Positions 1-7,239 are shown, counted from the stretch's first letter. The stretch: DNA of 37,887 nt from Collinsella sp. (GCA_018373675.1 JAHAGQ010000020.1:1-37887); one strand, 5' to 3'. Numbers and translations: made by a program. The notes: generated by a model not told the origin, from the letters alone.

Positions 1-4
1 CAAA

Positions 5-27
5 GGAAAGCACTTAATGTGCTTTCC
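5..27 (+). terminator. Stem-loop at the window edge, possible terminator of an upstream gene
   Basis: GGAAAGCAC and GTGCTTTCC form a perfect 9-bp stem around a 5-base loop. The following bases (GTCTTGCG) are only weakly T-rich, so a terminator role is a guess. The gene it would serve lies outside the window. Confidence 0.3.
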
Positions 28-123
28 GTCTTGCGCAGGACTGTAGAGCAGCAAACTTAACCCGCGCCAGCCGGCCCCGGAGACCCTCCCGGAGGGGCCC
101 AAAAAATATTTTCAAAAAAGTTG

Positions 124-153
124 TTGCGCACCGGACAGACTTCTGTGTATACT
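124..153 (+). promoter_or_regulatory. Probable promoter of the tRNA-Asp gene
   Basis: TATACT at 148-153 is a good -10 box, and TTGCGC at 124-129 is a poor -35 box at 18-bp spacing. The tRNA begins 46 bases after the -10 box, and no coding frame intervenes. An A/T-rich tract lies just upstream, at about 101-120. Confidence 0.45.
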
Positions 154-199
154 AATCCCCGCAGCGCACGCGAGCGGAAACAAACGCGAACGACTGCCT

Positions 200-277
<78 letters not shown>

Positions 278-285
278 ACGCAATT

Positions 286-314
286 AAAGCCACGTCTTCG
301 GACGTGGCTTTTTG
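286..314 (+). terminator. Rho-independent terminator of tRNA-Asp
   Basis: AAAGCCACGTC (286-296) pairs perfectly with GACGTGGCTTT (301-311) around a TTCG tetraloop, and further T residues follow. It begins 9 bases after the tRNA 3' end. Confidence 0.9.
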
Positions 315-432
315 CGTTTGATAGGACCTTGATCCCATCGGCCCTTTTCGCCCAAAACCAAATCCTTCCAATTCCCGGACAAGCTCCGTTTGAGACATGT
401 GTTTAAACAAGGCGTTTGTTGCACAACACCAG

Positions 433-470
433 TTCAACGAAGCAGGGGGTTAGGTTATACTAAATTACAC
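433..470 (+). promoter_or_regulatory. Candidate promoter of the Rrf2 gene with an overlapping palindromic site
   Basis: TTCAAC (433-438) and TATACT (456-461) are separated by 17 bp. The -10 box lies in an imperfect AT-rich palindrome, ATACTAAATTACACTAT (457-473 approximately), in otherwise GC-rich DNA. Rrf2 regulators commonly bind such dyads over their own promoters, so autoregulation is a reasonable inference. The leader to the ATG at 621 would be about 150 bases and holds no recognised gene. Confidence 0.35.
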
Positions 471-620
471 TATGGGCCGTTTTTGATGCAAGAGGCTTCA
501 AACACGGCATTCAGTGGGCACCCGTTTTGCTATTTGGGCGTCCATACGGCCATTGGTGTCTCGACGTAAGCTCGGCTCCGGAGCTCGTTCGAGCTGTTCC
601 TATTCCTTGAAAGGGGAAAA

Positions 621-1106
621 ATGGACATATCGAGGAAGACTGATTACGCCCTTCGCATGCTCGCGATGCTTGCCGAGGACCCGGAGCGTCTGCTTTCTGT
701 TCGCACCGCCGCCGAAGAGGTCAATGTCCCGTATTCGTTTGCCCGTTCGATTCAGCATGGTTTGGTTCAGGCCGGTATTGTGGAGAGCCTGCGCGGCGTC
801 CATGGCGGCATGCGTCTTAAAGTCAGTCCCGACGATGTCACCATCCGCCAGGTCGTTGAGGCCGTTCAGGGCCCCATGGTCATGAACGATTGCACCGCGC
901 CCGAAGGCGACTGTGCACGCATGGGTACGTGCTGCTATCATCCCCTGTGGGCCGGAGCTCAAGCGCTGATGCGCGACTACCTCGATTCCGTTTCGCTGGG
1001 CGATATCGTCGCTCACCGCCAGTTCCCGGCCGTCGATTCCAAGTTCGCCGACCGCGATGCGTTTCCCGAGTACGCCACCTGTGCGTGCGCTTGCCGGGAG
1101 GAATAG
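621..1106 (+). CDS. Rrf2-family transcriptional regulator with IscR-like Fe-S ligands
   Basis: The 161-residue protein is a winged-helix DNA-binding regulator. The N-terminus (MDISRKTDYALRMLAMLA) is typical of Rrf2, and RGVHGGMRL at 58-66 corresponds to the wing. C91, C98, C104 and H107 fall where IscR carries its [2Fe-2S] ligands (C92, C98, C104, H107), so this is probably a cluster-binding sensor of Fe-S status, oxygen or NO; that role is inferred. Two features are odd: an extra cysteine at 105, and a C-terminal C-A-C-A-C tail (C154, C156, C158). An AAAGGGG ribosome site precedes the ATG. It lies 21 bp before the MutY-like gene, probably in one operon, with rubrerythrin following. Confidence 0.85.
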   Translation: MDISRKTDYALRMLAMLAEDPERLLSVRTAAEEVNVPYSFARSIQHGLVQAGIVESLRGVHGGMRLKVSPDDVTIRQVVEAVQGPMVMNDCTAPEGDCARMGTCCYHPLWAGAQALMRDYLDSVSLGDIVAHRQFPAVDSKFADRDAFPEYATCACACREE

Positions 1107-1127
1107 CGCCGCATAAGGAGCATAGCC

Positions 1128-2033
1128 ATGATTCAGGACCCCTTTCGTTCGATGATTCGTTCGGAAGGGGTCCTGCGTTATCGCGACCTTCCGTGGCGCC
1201 GCACGCGCGACCCGTACATTATTTGGCTCTCCGAGGTTATGCTGCAGCAAACGCAGGTGCCGCGTGTGGAGAGGCGTATGCCCGCGTGGCTCGACCGCTT
1301 TCCGACCGTACAGGCGCTCGCTCAGGCCGCACCTTCCGACGTTTTGGATGCCTGGCAGGGGATGGGCTACAACCGGCGTGCCCTGGCGCTTCACAGAGCC
1401 GCTCAGTGCGTTATGGAAGACTGGGGTGGGGAGTTTCCGCGTGAGACGCGCGACCTGGTCGCCCTGCCCGGTATTGGCCCGGCGACGGCGCAGGGCATCC
1501 GGTCGTTTGCATTTGATCTTCCGGGCGTGTATCTGGAGACCAACGTGCGCACGGTCTTTCTGCATCATTTCTTTCCCGATGTGCCGGCCGTTCCCGATCG
1601 CGAGCTGGTGCCGCTGATTCAGGCCGCCTGTCCGGCGGCTCCCGGTGCGACAGCGGATGAGATCGCTCCCTTTGCCGTGCCGCTCGATGATGCCGACACA
1701 CCGCGCGCATGGTATTACGCGTTGCTGGATTACGGCGCGTATCTTAAAAAGACGCTGCCCAATCCGTCCAGGCGGTCGGCGAGCTATAGCCGTCAGTCCA
1801 AGTTTGAGGGCTCGCGCCGTCAAAAGCGTGCCCATATTGTGCGTATGCTGCTGGCTGCGCGCGATGGGCGGCCGTCGGGCATTACGCTCGATGAAGCCGT
1901 TGCAGGCGTTAACGAGATGGAGACGGCAGCCGGCCGAGAGTCGGTCGATCACGATCTTGTCGCAGACATTTTGGCCGACTTGGAGCGCGAGGGCTTTTGC
2001 CGCTCCGAGGGTGATCGCTGGCTAAGCGTGTAG
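1128..2033 (+). CDS. mutY: MutY-like HhH-GPD adenine glycosylase lacking the Fe-S cluster
   Basis: The 301-residue protein is a helix-hairpin-helix glycosylase related to MutY, which removes adenine mispaired with 8-oxoguanine. It has the MutY motif SEVMLQQTQV with catalytic E36, and the hairpin LPGIGPATA (113-121). Three deviations stand out. The Cys-x6-Cys-x2-Cys-x5-Cys cluster loop is absent; the matching region after YYALLDYGAYL has no cysteine. The conserved catalytic Asp (E. coli D138, in an LDGNV context) is Glu137 here (LETNV). There is no NUDIX domain. The last 80 or so residues (FEGSRRQKRAHIVRML onward) resemble the small C-terminal domain of actinobacterial MutY proteins. AAGGAG lies 7 bases before the ATG. 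Whether it cleaves A:8-oxoG is uncertain. Confidence 0.8.
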   Translation: MIQDPFRSMIRSEGVLRYRDLPWRRTRDPYIIWLSEVMLQQTQVPRVERRMPAWLDRFPTVQALAQAAPSDVLDAWQGMGYNRRALALHRAAQCVMEDWGGEFPRETRDLVALPGIGPATAQGIRSFAFDLPGVYLETNVRTVFLHHFFPDVPAVPDRELVPLIQAACPAAPGATADEIAPFAVPLDDADTPRAWYYALLDYGAYLKKTLPNPSRRSASYSRQSKFEGSRRQKRAHIVRMLLAARDGRPSGITLDEAVAGVNEMETAAGRESVDHDLVADILADLEREGFCRSEGDRWLSV

Positions 2034-2145
2034 CCAACCCGAATCTGAAGAAGAGGATTGTAAGGTTTAAATTCTCGGCTTGAGGGCATCCTAAAGACAA
2101 GGCCGCTCGAAGCCTACGGGCGGCATGTTGAAGGGAAGTACACCT

Positions 2146-2685
2146 ATGGATTTTGAGAACTCTCAAACCAAGAAGAACCTCGAGACCGCTTTTGCCGGTG
2201 AGTCCCAGGCACACACCAAGTATCGCTACTACGCATCCAAGGCCAAGAAGGACGGCTACGTTCAGATCTCGAATATCTTTGCCGAGACCGCAGGCAACGA
2301 GTCCGAGCACGCCAAGCTGTGGTTTAAGTATCTGCACGACGGCGCCGTTCCCGACACCCTGGACAACTTGCGTGATGCCGCTGCAGGCGAGAACTACGAG
2401 TGGACCACGATGTACGACGAGTTCGCCAAGACCGCCGAGGAGGAGGGCTTTACCGAGATTGCCGAGAAATTCCGTGGCGTCGGTGCTGTCGAGAAGGCTC
2501 ACGAGGAGCGCTACAACAAGCTTGTCGAGCGCATTGAGTCGGGCGAGGTGTTTGAGCGCGAGGGCGTGAAGGTGTGGAAGTGCCTGAACTGCGGGCACCT
2601 GCACGTTGGTGCCGAGGCGCCTGAGGTGTGCCCGGTGTGTAACCACCCGAAGGCGTACTTTGAGGAGCAGGTGGTGAACTACTAG
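2146..2685 (+). CDS. rbr: Rubrerythrin
   Basis: The 179-residue non-haem diiron peroxidase reduces H2O2 in anaerobes, with electrons from a rubredoxin-like partner. The ferritin-like part carries the diiron helices (AFAGESQAHTKYRYYA, NESEHAKLWF, EKAHEERY). The C-terminal rubredoxin domain has two CxxC knuckles (CLNCGHLH and CPVCNHPKAYF). The start at 2146 is preferred over an in-frame ATG at 2125, because GAAGGGAAG sits at the right distance and MDFENSQTKKNLETAF is the usual family N-terminus. The Rrf2 regulator and glycosylase upstream make this a compact oxidative-stress group, although the 112-bp gap suggests it may have its own promoter. Confidence 0.95.
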   Translation: MDFENSQTKKNLETAFAGESQAHTKYRYYASKAKKDGYVQISNIFAETAGNESEHAKLWFKYLHDGAVPDTLDNLRDAAAGENYEWTTMYDEFAKTAEEEGFTEIAEKFRGVGAVEKAHEERYNKLVERIESGEVFEREGVKVWKCLNCGHLHVGAEAPEVCPVCNHPKAYFEEQVVNY

Positions 2686-2706
2686 CGCTTGGCGCTGGCG
2701 TGAGCT

Positions 2707-2792
2707 GGGCCGGGAGGGCCGGACTACCTTCCCTCCTCGCTCACGGCTTCGCAGGGTCGCGTTGAGGGAAGGTAGTCCGGCCCTCCCGGCCC
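2707..2792. repeat. Composite repeat family A, copy 1: perfect 29-bp inverted repeat
   Basis: Arms 2707-2735 and 2764-2792 are perfect reverse complements of 29 bases. The 28-base loop reads CTCGCTCACGGCTTCGCAG then GGTCGCGTT. It begins 21 bases after the rubrerythrin stop. A second copy at 3652-3737 has unrelated arms but nearly the same loop, and both are followed by the same kind of GTGCCGCCCC terminator. Confidence 0.85.
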
Positions 2793-2842
2793 GCTTTGGT
2801 TCGTTGCGTGCTCGCTACAGAAAAGCTGATAACTAAGTTTGT

Positions 2843-2872
2843 GTGCCGCCCCTATCGGGGCGGCACGTTTTT
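2843..2872 (+). terminator. Rho-independent terminator (GTGCCGCCCC hairpin)
   Basis: GTGCCGCCCC (2843-2852) pairs with GGGGCGGCAC (2857-2866), followed by GTTTTTGT. It is the distal part of composite repeat A copy 1. The same hairpin recurs at 3780-3802. Confidence 0.85.
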
Positions 2873-2964
2873 GTATGGGGACTGGTTGGGACGGCACCGT
2901 TCATGGGTGGGGTACACTGGGTGGCGACTTTTAGTTTATCTACTACCTGATGGGGTGTTTTTGT

Positions 2965-3597
2965 ATGGGTAAGAAGTCTCGGGCTCGGGTTGCTGCGGCG
3001 GGGACTCGCAAGGATCCTGGTCGTCGGGTTGCCGAGGGCAAAAAGGCCGATCGTGTCGAGAAGGACAAGAAGGTCGGTGCGCATGCTCATCCTGAGTGGG
3101 CGCCTCACCTCAATACGGCTAGCGAGGATCTGACTGCTAAGTTGTTTACTCTGGTCGAGGTTATCTTGGGCGTGGTGCCCGTGGTGGTCATTGGCTTGTT
3201 CTTGGCTTCGAAAGATGCCACGAGCGTGGATAAGCTCACCGATGTCTTTTCTCAGGACCCCTCGATGGTGGTTACGTTTATCTCTGCGTGCCTGCAGCCG
3301 TTTGTGGCGTACATGTTGTACATGATTTATCGCAAATACTGCGAGGGCGACGCTGGTTTTGCCGCCGGCAACCTGATCGGTCTTTTGTGCTCCGAGATCC
3401 TACTGCTCAATATCCCAGGCGTCATCGGTATGGGCATCTTGCTGTGGCGTGTTTGGCGCAACGTCGCCCCGCACTTTGAGAGCTGGTTGTTTGAGCGTCG
3501 TGCAATGGGCGTGCTGGCAGACATTGCGGGCTCGCTCGTGATTTTAGCCTTGGCGTTTATGTGCGCCACCGCCGCCCGCGGTCTCGCGGGCATGTAG
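2965..3597 (+). CDS. Hypothetical integral membrane protein with a basic N-terminus
   Basis: I do not recognise a family. The 210-residue protein opens with about 45 highly charged Lys/Arg-rich residues (MGKKSRARVAAAG...EGKKADRVEKDKK). About four hydrophobic segments follow: LVEVILGVVPVVVIGLFLA, MVVTFISACLQPFVAYMLYM, LIGLLCSEILLLNIPGVIGMG, and IAGSLVILALAFMCATAA near the end. The start at 2965 is chosen over the ATG at 2950 because GGGGTG lies about 10 bases upstream and the protein then begins with the usual basic stretch. The gene stands alone between two copies of composite repeat A, so it is probably transcribed by itself. Confidence 0.65.
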   Translation: MGKKSRARVAAAGTRKDPGRRVAEGKKADRVEKDKKVGAHAHPEWAPHLNTASEDLTAKLFTLVEVILGVVPVVVIGLFLASKDATSVDKLTDVFSQDPSMVVTFISACLQPFVAYMLYMIYRKYCEGDAGFAAGNLIGLLCSEILLLNIPGVIGMGILLWRVWRNVAPHFESWLFERRAMGVLADIAGSLVILALAFMCATAARGLAGM

Positions 3598-3651
3598 TCT
3601 GTCCTCACCGACCACGGAGCGCAGGGCAACTGCTGGTTTCACCGCTCCGGA

Positions 3652-3737
3652 CGTCAGACCCGCGGCGCATCCCTTTCCCTCTCGCTCACGGCTTCGCAGA
3701 GTCACGCGAGGCAAAGGCATGCGCCGCGGGTCTGACG
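3652..3737. repeat. Composite repeat family A, copy 2
   Basis: Perfect 19-bp arms (CGTCAGACCCGCGGCGCAT at 3652-3670, and its reverse complement at 3719-3737) enclose partly paired inner bases and the loop CTCGCTCACGGCTTCGCAG, identical to copy 1 over 19 bases. The arms share no sequence with those of copy 1. A GTGCCGCCCC terminator follows, as in copy 1. Confidence 0.85.
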
Positions 3738-3779
3738 ACGCGGGCTTGCCAACGAGTTTTGGCTAATAGATTGGTTTGT

Positions 3780-3808
3780 GTGCCGCCCCTTTGGGGCGGC
3801 ACTTTTTG
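3780..3808 (+). terminator. Rho-independent terminator (second GTGCCGCCCC hairpin)
   Basis: GTGCCGCCCC (3780-3789) pairs with GGGGCGGCAC (3793-3802) around a TTT loop and is followed by TTTTTGTG. It matches the terminator at 2843, including the TTTGT before it and a GGGG stretch shortly after it. Confidence 0.85.
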
Positions 3809-4060
3809 TGTGGGGTCCCGGTCTCCACAATTTTCGTCAAGCTTTTGGTTAGATTTTGGTCAGTTGGCGTAAGGGTGGAAGGCCAAAAGATTGCTGGCGA
3901 AAAAAGCTCAGAGAAAGTGCTGGTAGGGGAGTTGTTGAGCTTTTCGACAGCTTTTGAGCAAAAGAAACTTTGTGGCTATTGCCGGCGATTGCGTTGTCGC
4001 GGTCATGGCGGTGCGGGATGCTGGTCGTAAGCGTCGAACGCTCCGATTTTGGAGGCCAAC

Positions 4061-4495
4061 ATGGACCTGTTTCTTGAGACCCCACAGCAACAAGCCGAGC
4101 GCATGCTGCGGCAGCAGCGGCGGCTTATAGAGATGCAAATGCAAGGGGTTGCCAACCAGGCGCCCGTGCAAAACGTCGTGCCCGCTGCTGTACCTGCAGC
4201 CGTGCCCGGGTGCGAATCGGCACCAGAGGCCTATTCCGTACAGCAAGATTCATATGCGCAGGAGCTCGCGTTCGACAAGCGTCGTGCGCGTCGTCGCCGC
4301 GTGGGCCAGCGCCTGCGCACATTGGCGATGATCGTGCTCATTCCGCTAGGACTTGCGGCAATCTTCTTGGCCTCATATGCCCTCACGTGCATTCTCAACG
4401 GTGCCTCGCCCAATGAGGTGCTCCAGCATCTAGCGGCCCTGGGCCAGCGCCTAGGCGATGTCGCAACAACCATCCGCGCCGGCTGGGAGAGTTAG
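4061..4495 (+). CDS. Hypothetical single-pass membrane protein
   Basis: No family is recognised. The 144-residue protein starts with a Gln-rich, probably helical stretch (MDLFLETPQQQAERMLRQQRR), then a low-complexity Ala/Val/Pro section. A very basic patch (FDKRRARRRRVGQRLR) precedes one transmembrane helix (LAMIVLIPLGLAAIFLASYAL, roughly residues 88-108), and a short C-terminal tail follows. The positive patch before the helix predicts a cytoplasmic N-terminus. The ATG at 4061 is preferred over an upstream TTG because GGAGG lies 5 bases before it. Upstream, 3810-4050 holds no recognisable gene. Confidence 0.6.
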   Translation: MDLFLETPQQQAERMLRQQRRLIEMQMQGVANQAPVQNVVPAAVPAAVPGCESAPEAYSVQQDSYAQELAFDKRRARRRRVGQRLRTLAMIVLIPLGLAAIFLASYALTCILNGASPNEVLQHLAALGQRLGDVATTIRAGWES

Positions 4496-4618
4496 CGTTT
4501 GTCACATTAGGACTTCTAGGGTGTACGAATTATCGCCACGAGCAGAATTCTTGCATCCTGTGGGTCCTGTCGTGCGACTGAATAGTATTATTGAAGATAA
4601 ATAATAATAGGATTTGCT

Positions 4619-5149
4619 ATGTATAAGCAGGATTTAGAGCAGACTCTTTTGGGCATTGACGAAGAGGCGGAGCTGGAAATAGGTCCAAGAGACGACAGGC
4701 CGAACGTTGTATTGGTGGGAGGAAGCGCCTTCATGCTAAACGATGTGACGAATCGTTCGGTTACACATGACATTGATGTGTTTGAGGCAGATAGGTGCCT
4801 CCGCGAGATCATAGCTCGATACCCCGAGGTGAATGGTATGGCGGTGGCATATTGTAATCAGATGCCGTTCAATTACGAAGATCGTTTGATTCCCTTGGAT
4901 ATTGGGGCGCGCTTTATCAGGTACTTTACGCCATCCTTGGAGGACCTGGCGGTAATGAAGCTCTATGCCTGTCGTCCGAACGACATCATCGATCTTCATA
5001 GCCAGGCATTCGTCGACCGACTTGATTGGGGACTGCTCGAACGGCTTATATTCGACGAGGGCGAGGCGCTGGCGTCGTCGCCTTCGGAGCGGAGTTATCA
5101 AGAGATGGTCTGTGCATACAGGCAATACAAAAAGGAGGTGCTCGGTTGA
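4619..5149 (+). CDS. Nucleotidyltransferase-like protein (DUF6036/AbiEii-type), candidate toxin
   Basis: This 176-residue protein has the signature of a minimal nucleotidyltransferase fold: VVLVGGSAFML (30-40) then, about 11 residues on, THDIDVFEAD, the GGS...DxD pattern expected for catalysis. PSLEDLAVMKLYACRPNDIIDL further on is typical of DUF6036 and AbiEii-like proteins, in which the NTase is often the toxin half of a pair. A weak AGGAT ribosome site precedes the ATG. Its stop overlaps the start of the next gene (TTGA), so the two are translationally coupled. Base composition here is clearly less GC-rich than in neighbouring genes, which suggests acquisition by transfer. The toxin role is inferred. 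Confidence 0.65.
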   Translation: MYKQDLEQTLLGIDEEAELEIGPRDDRPNVVLVGGSAFMLNDVTNRSVTHDIDVFEADRCLREIIARYPEVNGMAVAYCNQMPFNYEDRLIPLDIGARFIRYFTPSLEDLAVMKLYACRPNDIIDLHSQAFVDRLDWGLLERLIFDEGEALASSPSERSYQEMVCAYRQYKKEVLG

Positions 5150-5709
5150 ATCTGACCTTTGAGGGATTCTTAAAAGGCTATTGCCGAGAGCTATCCGGAC
5201 AGCAGTCGCTCAGTTTTAGAAAACTGGTTAAGCAAGCGACGACGGTTGCGACGCGCGTGGCGGAGCCCCTGTTTTTGCTCGCTTTGGCACAGGGTAAAGC
5301 CGAATACGTTCTGGGCTTATCCGAGGGTTCGTGGATGGAAGAGGGTTACCGAGGCGTTTTGTCCTTGTACGCCCAAACGGGTAGCCTGGCATCTCTATGC
5401 GCCGAGGACAAACTTCCTAATCGTTATGCCAACGTTTGGCGTGCGTATAGAGCGGTGAAGGAAAAGCCAGTGGCGGACAGAAGAATCAACGCCCTGATGC
5501 GAAAAAGAACGTTGGGAGCGCTAGAGGAATCGGGTGTAACGCGCTACGGTCTCTGCCGCGATTTGAATCTGAATAAGGGAAACGTGTACGCATATTTAGC
5601 CGGTGATGACTCAAAGGTGAGCAGGGAGACGGCGCGCCGCATTATGGAATATGCGGAGGAGAGGGGCGCCCAAGAAGGGGCCGGGCGCCCGGTGCGTATG
5701 GCGGGGTAA
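5146..5709 (+). CDS. HTH-containing partner of the NTase-like gene, candidate antitoxin
   Basis: The 187-residue protein starts at a TTG (5146) that overlaps the preceding stop, with a strong AAAGGAGGTG ribosome site 5 bases upstream. This start gives MNLTFEGFLKGYC; the upstream in-frame ATG lies inside the neighbour gene. The N-terminal two-thirds is helical and unrecognised. The C-terminal third (RTLGALEESGVTRYGLCRDL, then NLNKGNVYAYLAG and VSRETARRIMEYA) reads as a helix-turn-helix resembling Xre-type or phage regulators. A DNA-binding protein coupled to an NTase-like protein fits an AbiE-like or related toxin-antitoxin arrangement, here with the enzyme gene first. Confidence 0.6.
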   Translation: MNLTFEGFLKGYCRELSGQQSLSFRKLVKQATTVATRVAEPLFLLALAQGKAEYVLGLSEGSWMEEGYRGVLSLYAQTGSLASLCAEDKLPNRYANVWRAYRAVKEKPVADRRINALMRKRTLGALEESGVTRYGLCRDLNLNKGNVYAYLAGDDSKVSRETARRIMEYAEERGAQEGAGRPVRMAG

Positions 5710-5760
5710 GATTGATCGCGGTTTTGATTGGTGCTCGATTGGGTTTGTTGGGCGGAGTTT

Positions 5761-7116
5761 ATGTCTGCTATTGATATTGTGCTTGTTGTGATCGCCTTGG
5801 TGGCGGTGGGGGTTGCTGTGGCTTGCGCCCTCCAGCTCAAGAGCCTGCGTGCCGAGTTGCGGGAGCGTGGCGACAGTAGCGCGGAAACGCTGGCAGCACT
5901 CGAGCAGGCCAACAACGCGCTCGATGCCCTGAACGTCGCGCTGACCGAAACTCGCCGCACGGCCAATGCCATCGCGCAGCAGCAGACGACAGATGCGGCC
6001 GTGGAGCAGCAACGTTACCTGACCATCGCACGTGAGTTTTCGCAAGCTGGTGACCGGATGGATGACCTGCGCCGCGAGACGGCCCAACAGCTCGGTGCCA
6101 ACCGCGAGGGTATCGAGCATCGCCTGGACAAGGTGCGCGAAACGGTCGATGCTCAGCTGGGCGCCATCCGCAAAGACAACAACGTGCAGCTCGATCAAAT
6201 GCGTGCGACGGTGGACGAGAAGCTCTCCCGCACGCTCAACGACCGACTGTCGGCATCGTTTAGGCAGGTGAGCGACCAGCTCGAGGCCGTGTACAAGGGC
6301 CTGGGCGATATGCAGTCCATTGCCACCGGCGTAGGCGACCTCAAGCGCGTGCTGGGCAACGTCAAGGCGCGTGGCATTTTGGGCGAGGTACAGCTGGGTG
6401 CAATCCTGGCGGACATCCTTACGCCCGACCAGTATCTGGAAAATGTCGCCACCAAGCCCGGCGCCTCGGAGCGCGTTGAGTTTGCCGTCAAACTGCCGGT
6501 AGACGAGGGCGATCCCGTGCTGCTGCCGATCGACTCCAAGTTTCCCGGCGATGCGTACGAGCATCTGCTCGACGCGCAAGAGTCGGGTGATGCCGAGACT
6601 GTGGCCACCGCGCGCAAGACGCTCGACGCCATGGTGAAGCGCGAGGCCAAGGATATCTGCGAAAAGTACCTGAGCGTGCCCGCGACCACCAACTTTGGCA
6701 TTATGTTCGTGCCTTTTGAGGGCCTGTACGCCGAGGTCGTCAGTCGCCCCGGGCTTATCGAGACCCTGGGCCGCGACTATCACGTCAACGTTGCCGGCCC
6801 CAGCACCATGGCGGCCATCCTCAACAGCCTGCAGATGAGCTACCAGACGTTTAAATTGCAAAAACGCACCGATGACGTGCTACGCGTGCTTTCCGCCGTC
6901 AAGGCCGAGCTGCCACGCTATCAGGCGGCGCTGCGCCGCGCCCAGCAGCAGATCGAGACCGCGGGTAAAACGGTCGAGGGCATCATCACCACGCGCACCA
7001 ACGTTATGGAGCGCAAGCTCAAGGATATCGATGCGCTGGAAGATGCCGGAGAGGCCGACGCGATCTTGGGGCTCACGTCCGCGAGCCTGCTCGCAGACCA
7101 AAAAGACGAGGACTAG
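5761..7116 (+). CDS. rmuC: RmuC-family DNA recombination protein
   Basis: The 451-residue protein has the RmuC layout. An N-terminal membrane anchor (IDIVLVVIALVAVGVAVACAL, residues 4-24) is followed by a long coiled coil to about residue 190. A nuclease-like domain then carries GDLKRVLGNVKARGILGEVQLGAIL, VEFAVKLP, LPIDSKFPGDAYEHLL and FGIMFVPFEGLYAEV. RmuC limits inversions at short repeats in E. coli; the biochemical activity is not well established. The ATG at 5761 follows GGGCGGAG at proper spacing; an upstream TTG at 5728 lacks a site. It starts 51 bp after the HTH gene. Confidence 0.92.
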   Translation: MSAIDIVLVVIALVAVGVAVACALQLKSLRAELRERGDSSAETLAALEQANNALDALNVALTETRRTANAIAQQQTTDAAVEQQRYLTIAREFSQAGDRMDDLRRETAQQLGANREGIEHRLDKVRETVDAQLGAIRKDNNVQLDQMRATVDEKLSRTLNDRLSASFRQVSDQLEAVYKGLGDMQSIATGVGDLKRVLGNVKARGILGEVQLGAILADILTPDQYLENVATKPGASERVEFAVKLPVDEGDPVLLPIDSKFPGDAYEHLLDAQESGDAETVATARKTLDAMVKREAKDICEKYLSVPATTNFGIMFVPFEGLYAEVVSRPGLIETLGRDYHVNVAGPSTMAAILNSLQMSYQTFKLQKRTDDVLRVLSAVKAELPRYQAALRRAQQQIETAGKTVEGIITTRTNVMERKLKDIDALEDAGEADAILGLTSASLLADQKDED

Positions 7117-7133
7117 CTGAATCTGGCGGCGGG

Positions 7134-7164
7134 GCGCCTGCGCAAGTACGGCGCGGGCGCTTTT
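7134..7164 (+). terminator. Terminator after rmuC
   Basis: GCGCCTGCGC (7134-7143) pairs with GCGCGGGCGC (7151-7160), with one T-G pair, and is followed by TTTTCG. Confidence 0.6.
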
Positions 7165-7239
7165 CGCATCGTGCTTGCCTGAAGTGCGCTTCAATGTGCA
7201 ACAATGGCGTTTCGCCCTATCAGACGCGAAAGGAAGCCC

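Noticed and set aside
73..99. GGCCCC...GGGGCC dyad upstream of the tRNA
   Set aside because: It is followed by A residues, not T, on the plus strand and has no T-run after it on the minus strand, so it is not an intrinsic terminator.
600..1952. A 450-codon minus-strand frame across the Rrf2 and MutY-like genes
   Set aside because: Shadow of two real plus-strand genes with proper ribosome sites.
2707..3808. CRISPR-like interpretation of the repeats near 2.7 and 3.7 kb
   Set aside because: Only two units 0.9 kb apart, no regular spacers and no cas genes.
3776..4030. An 84-codon plus-strand frame starting in the terminator at 3780
   Set aside because: It begins within a terminator hairpin, lacks a ribosome site and matches no family.
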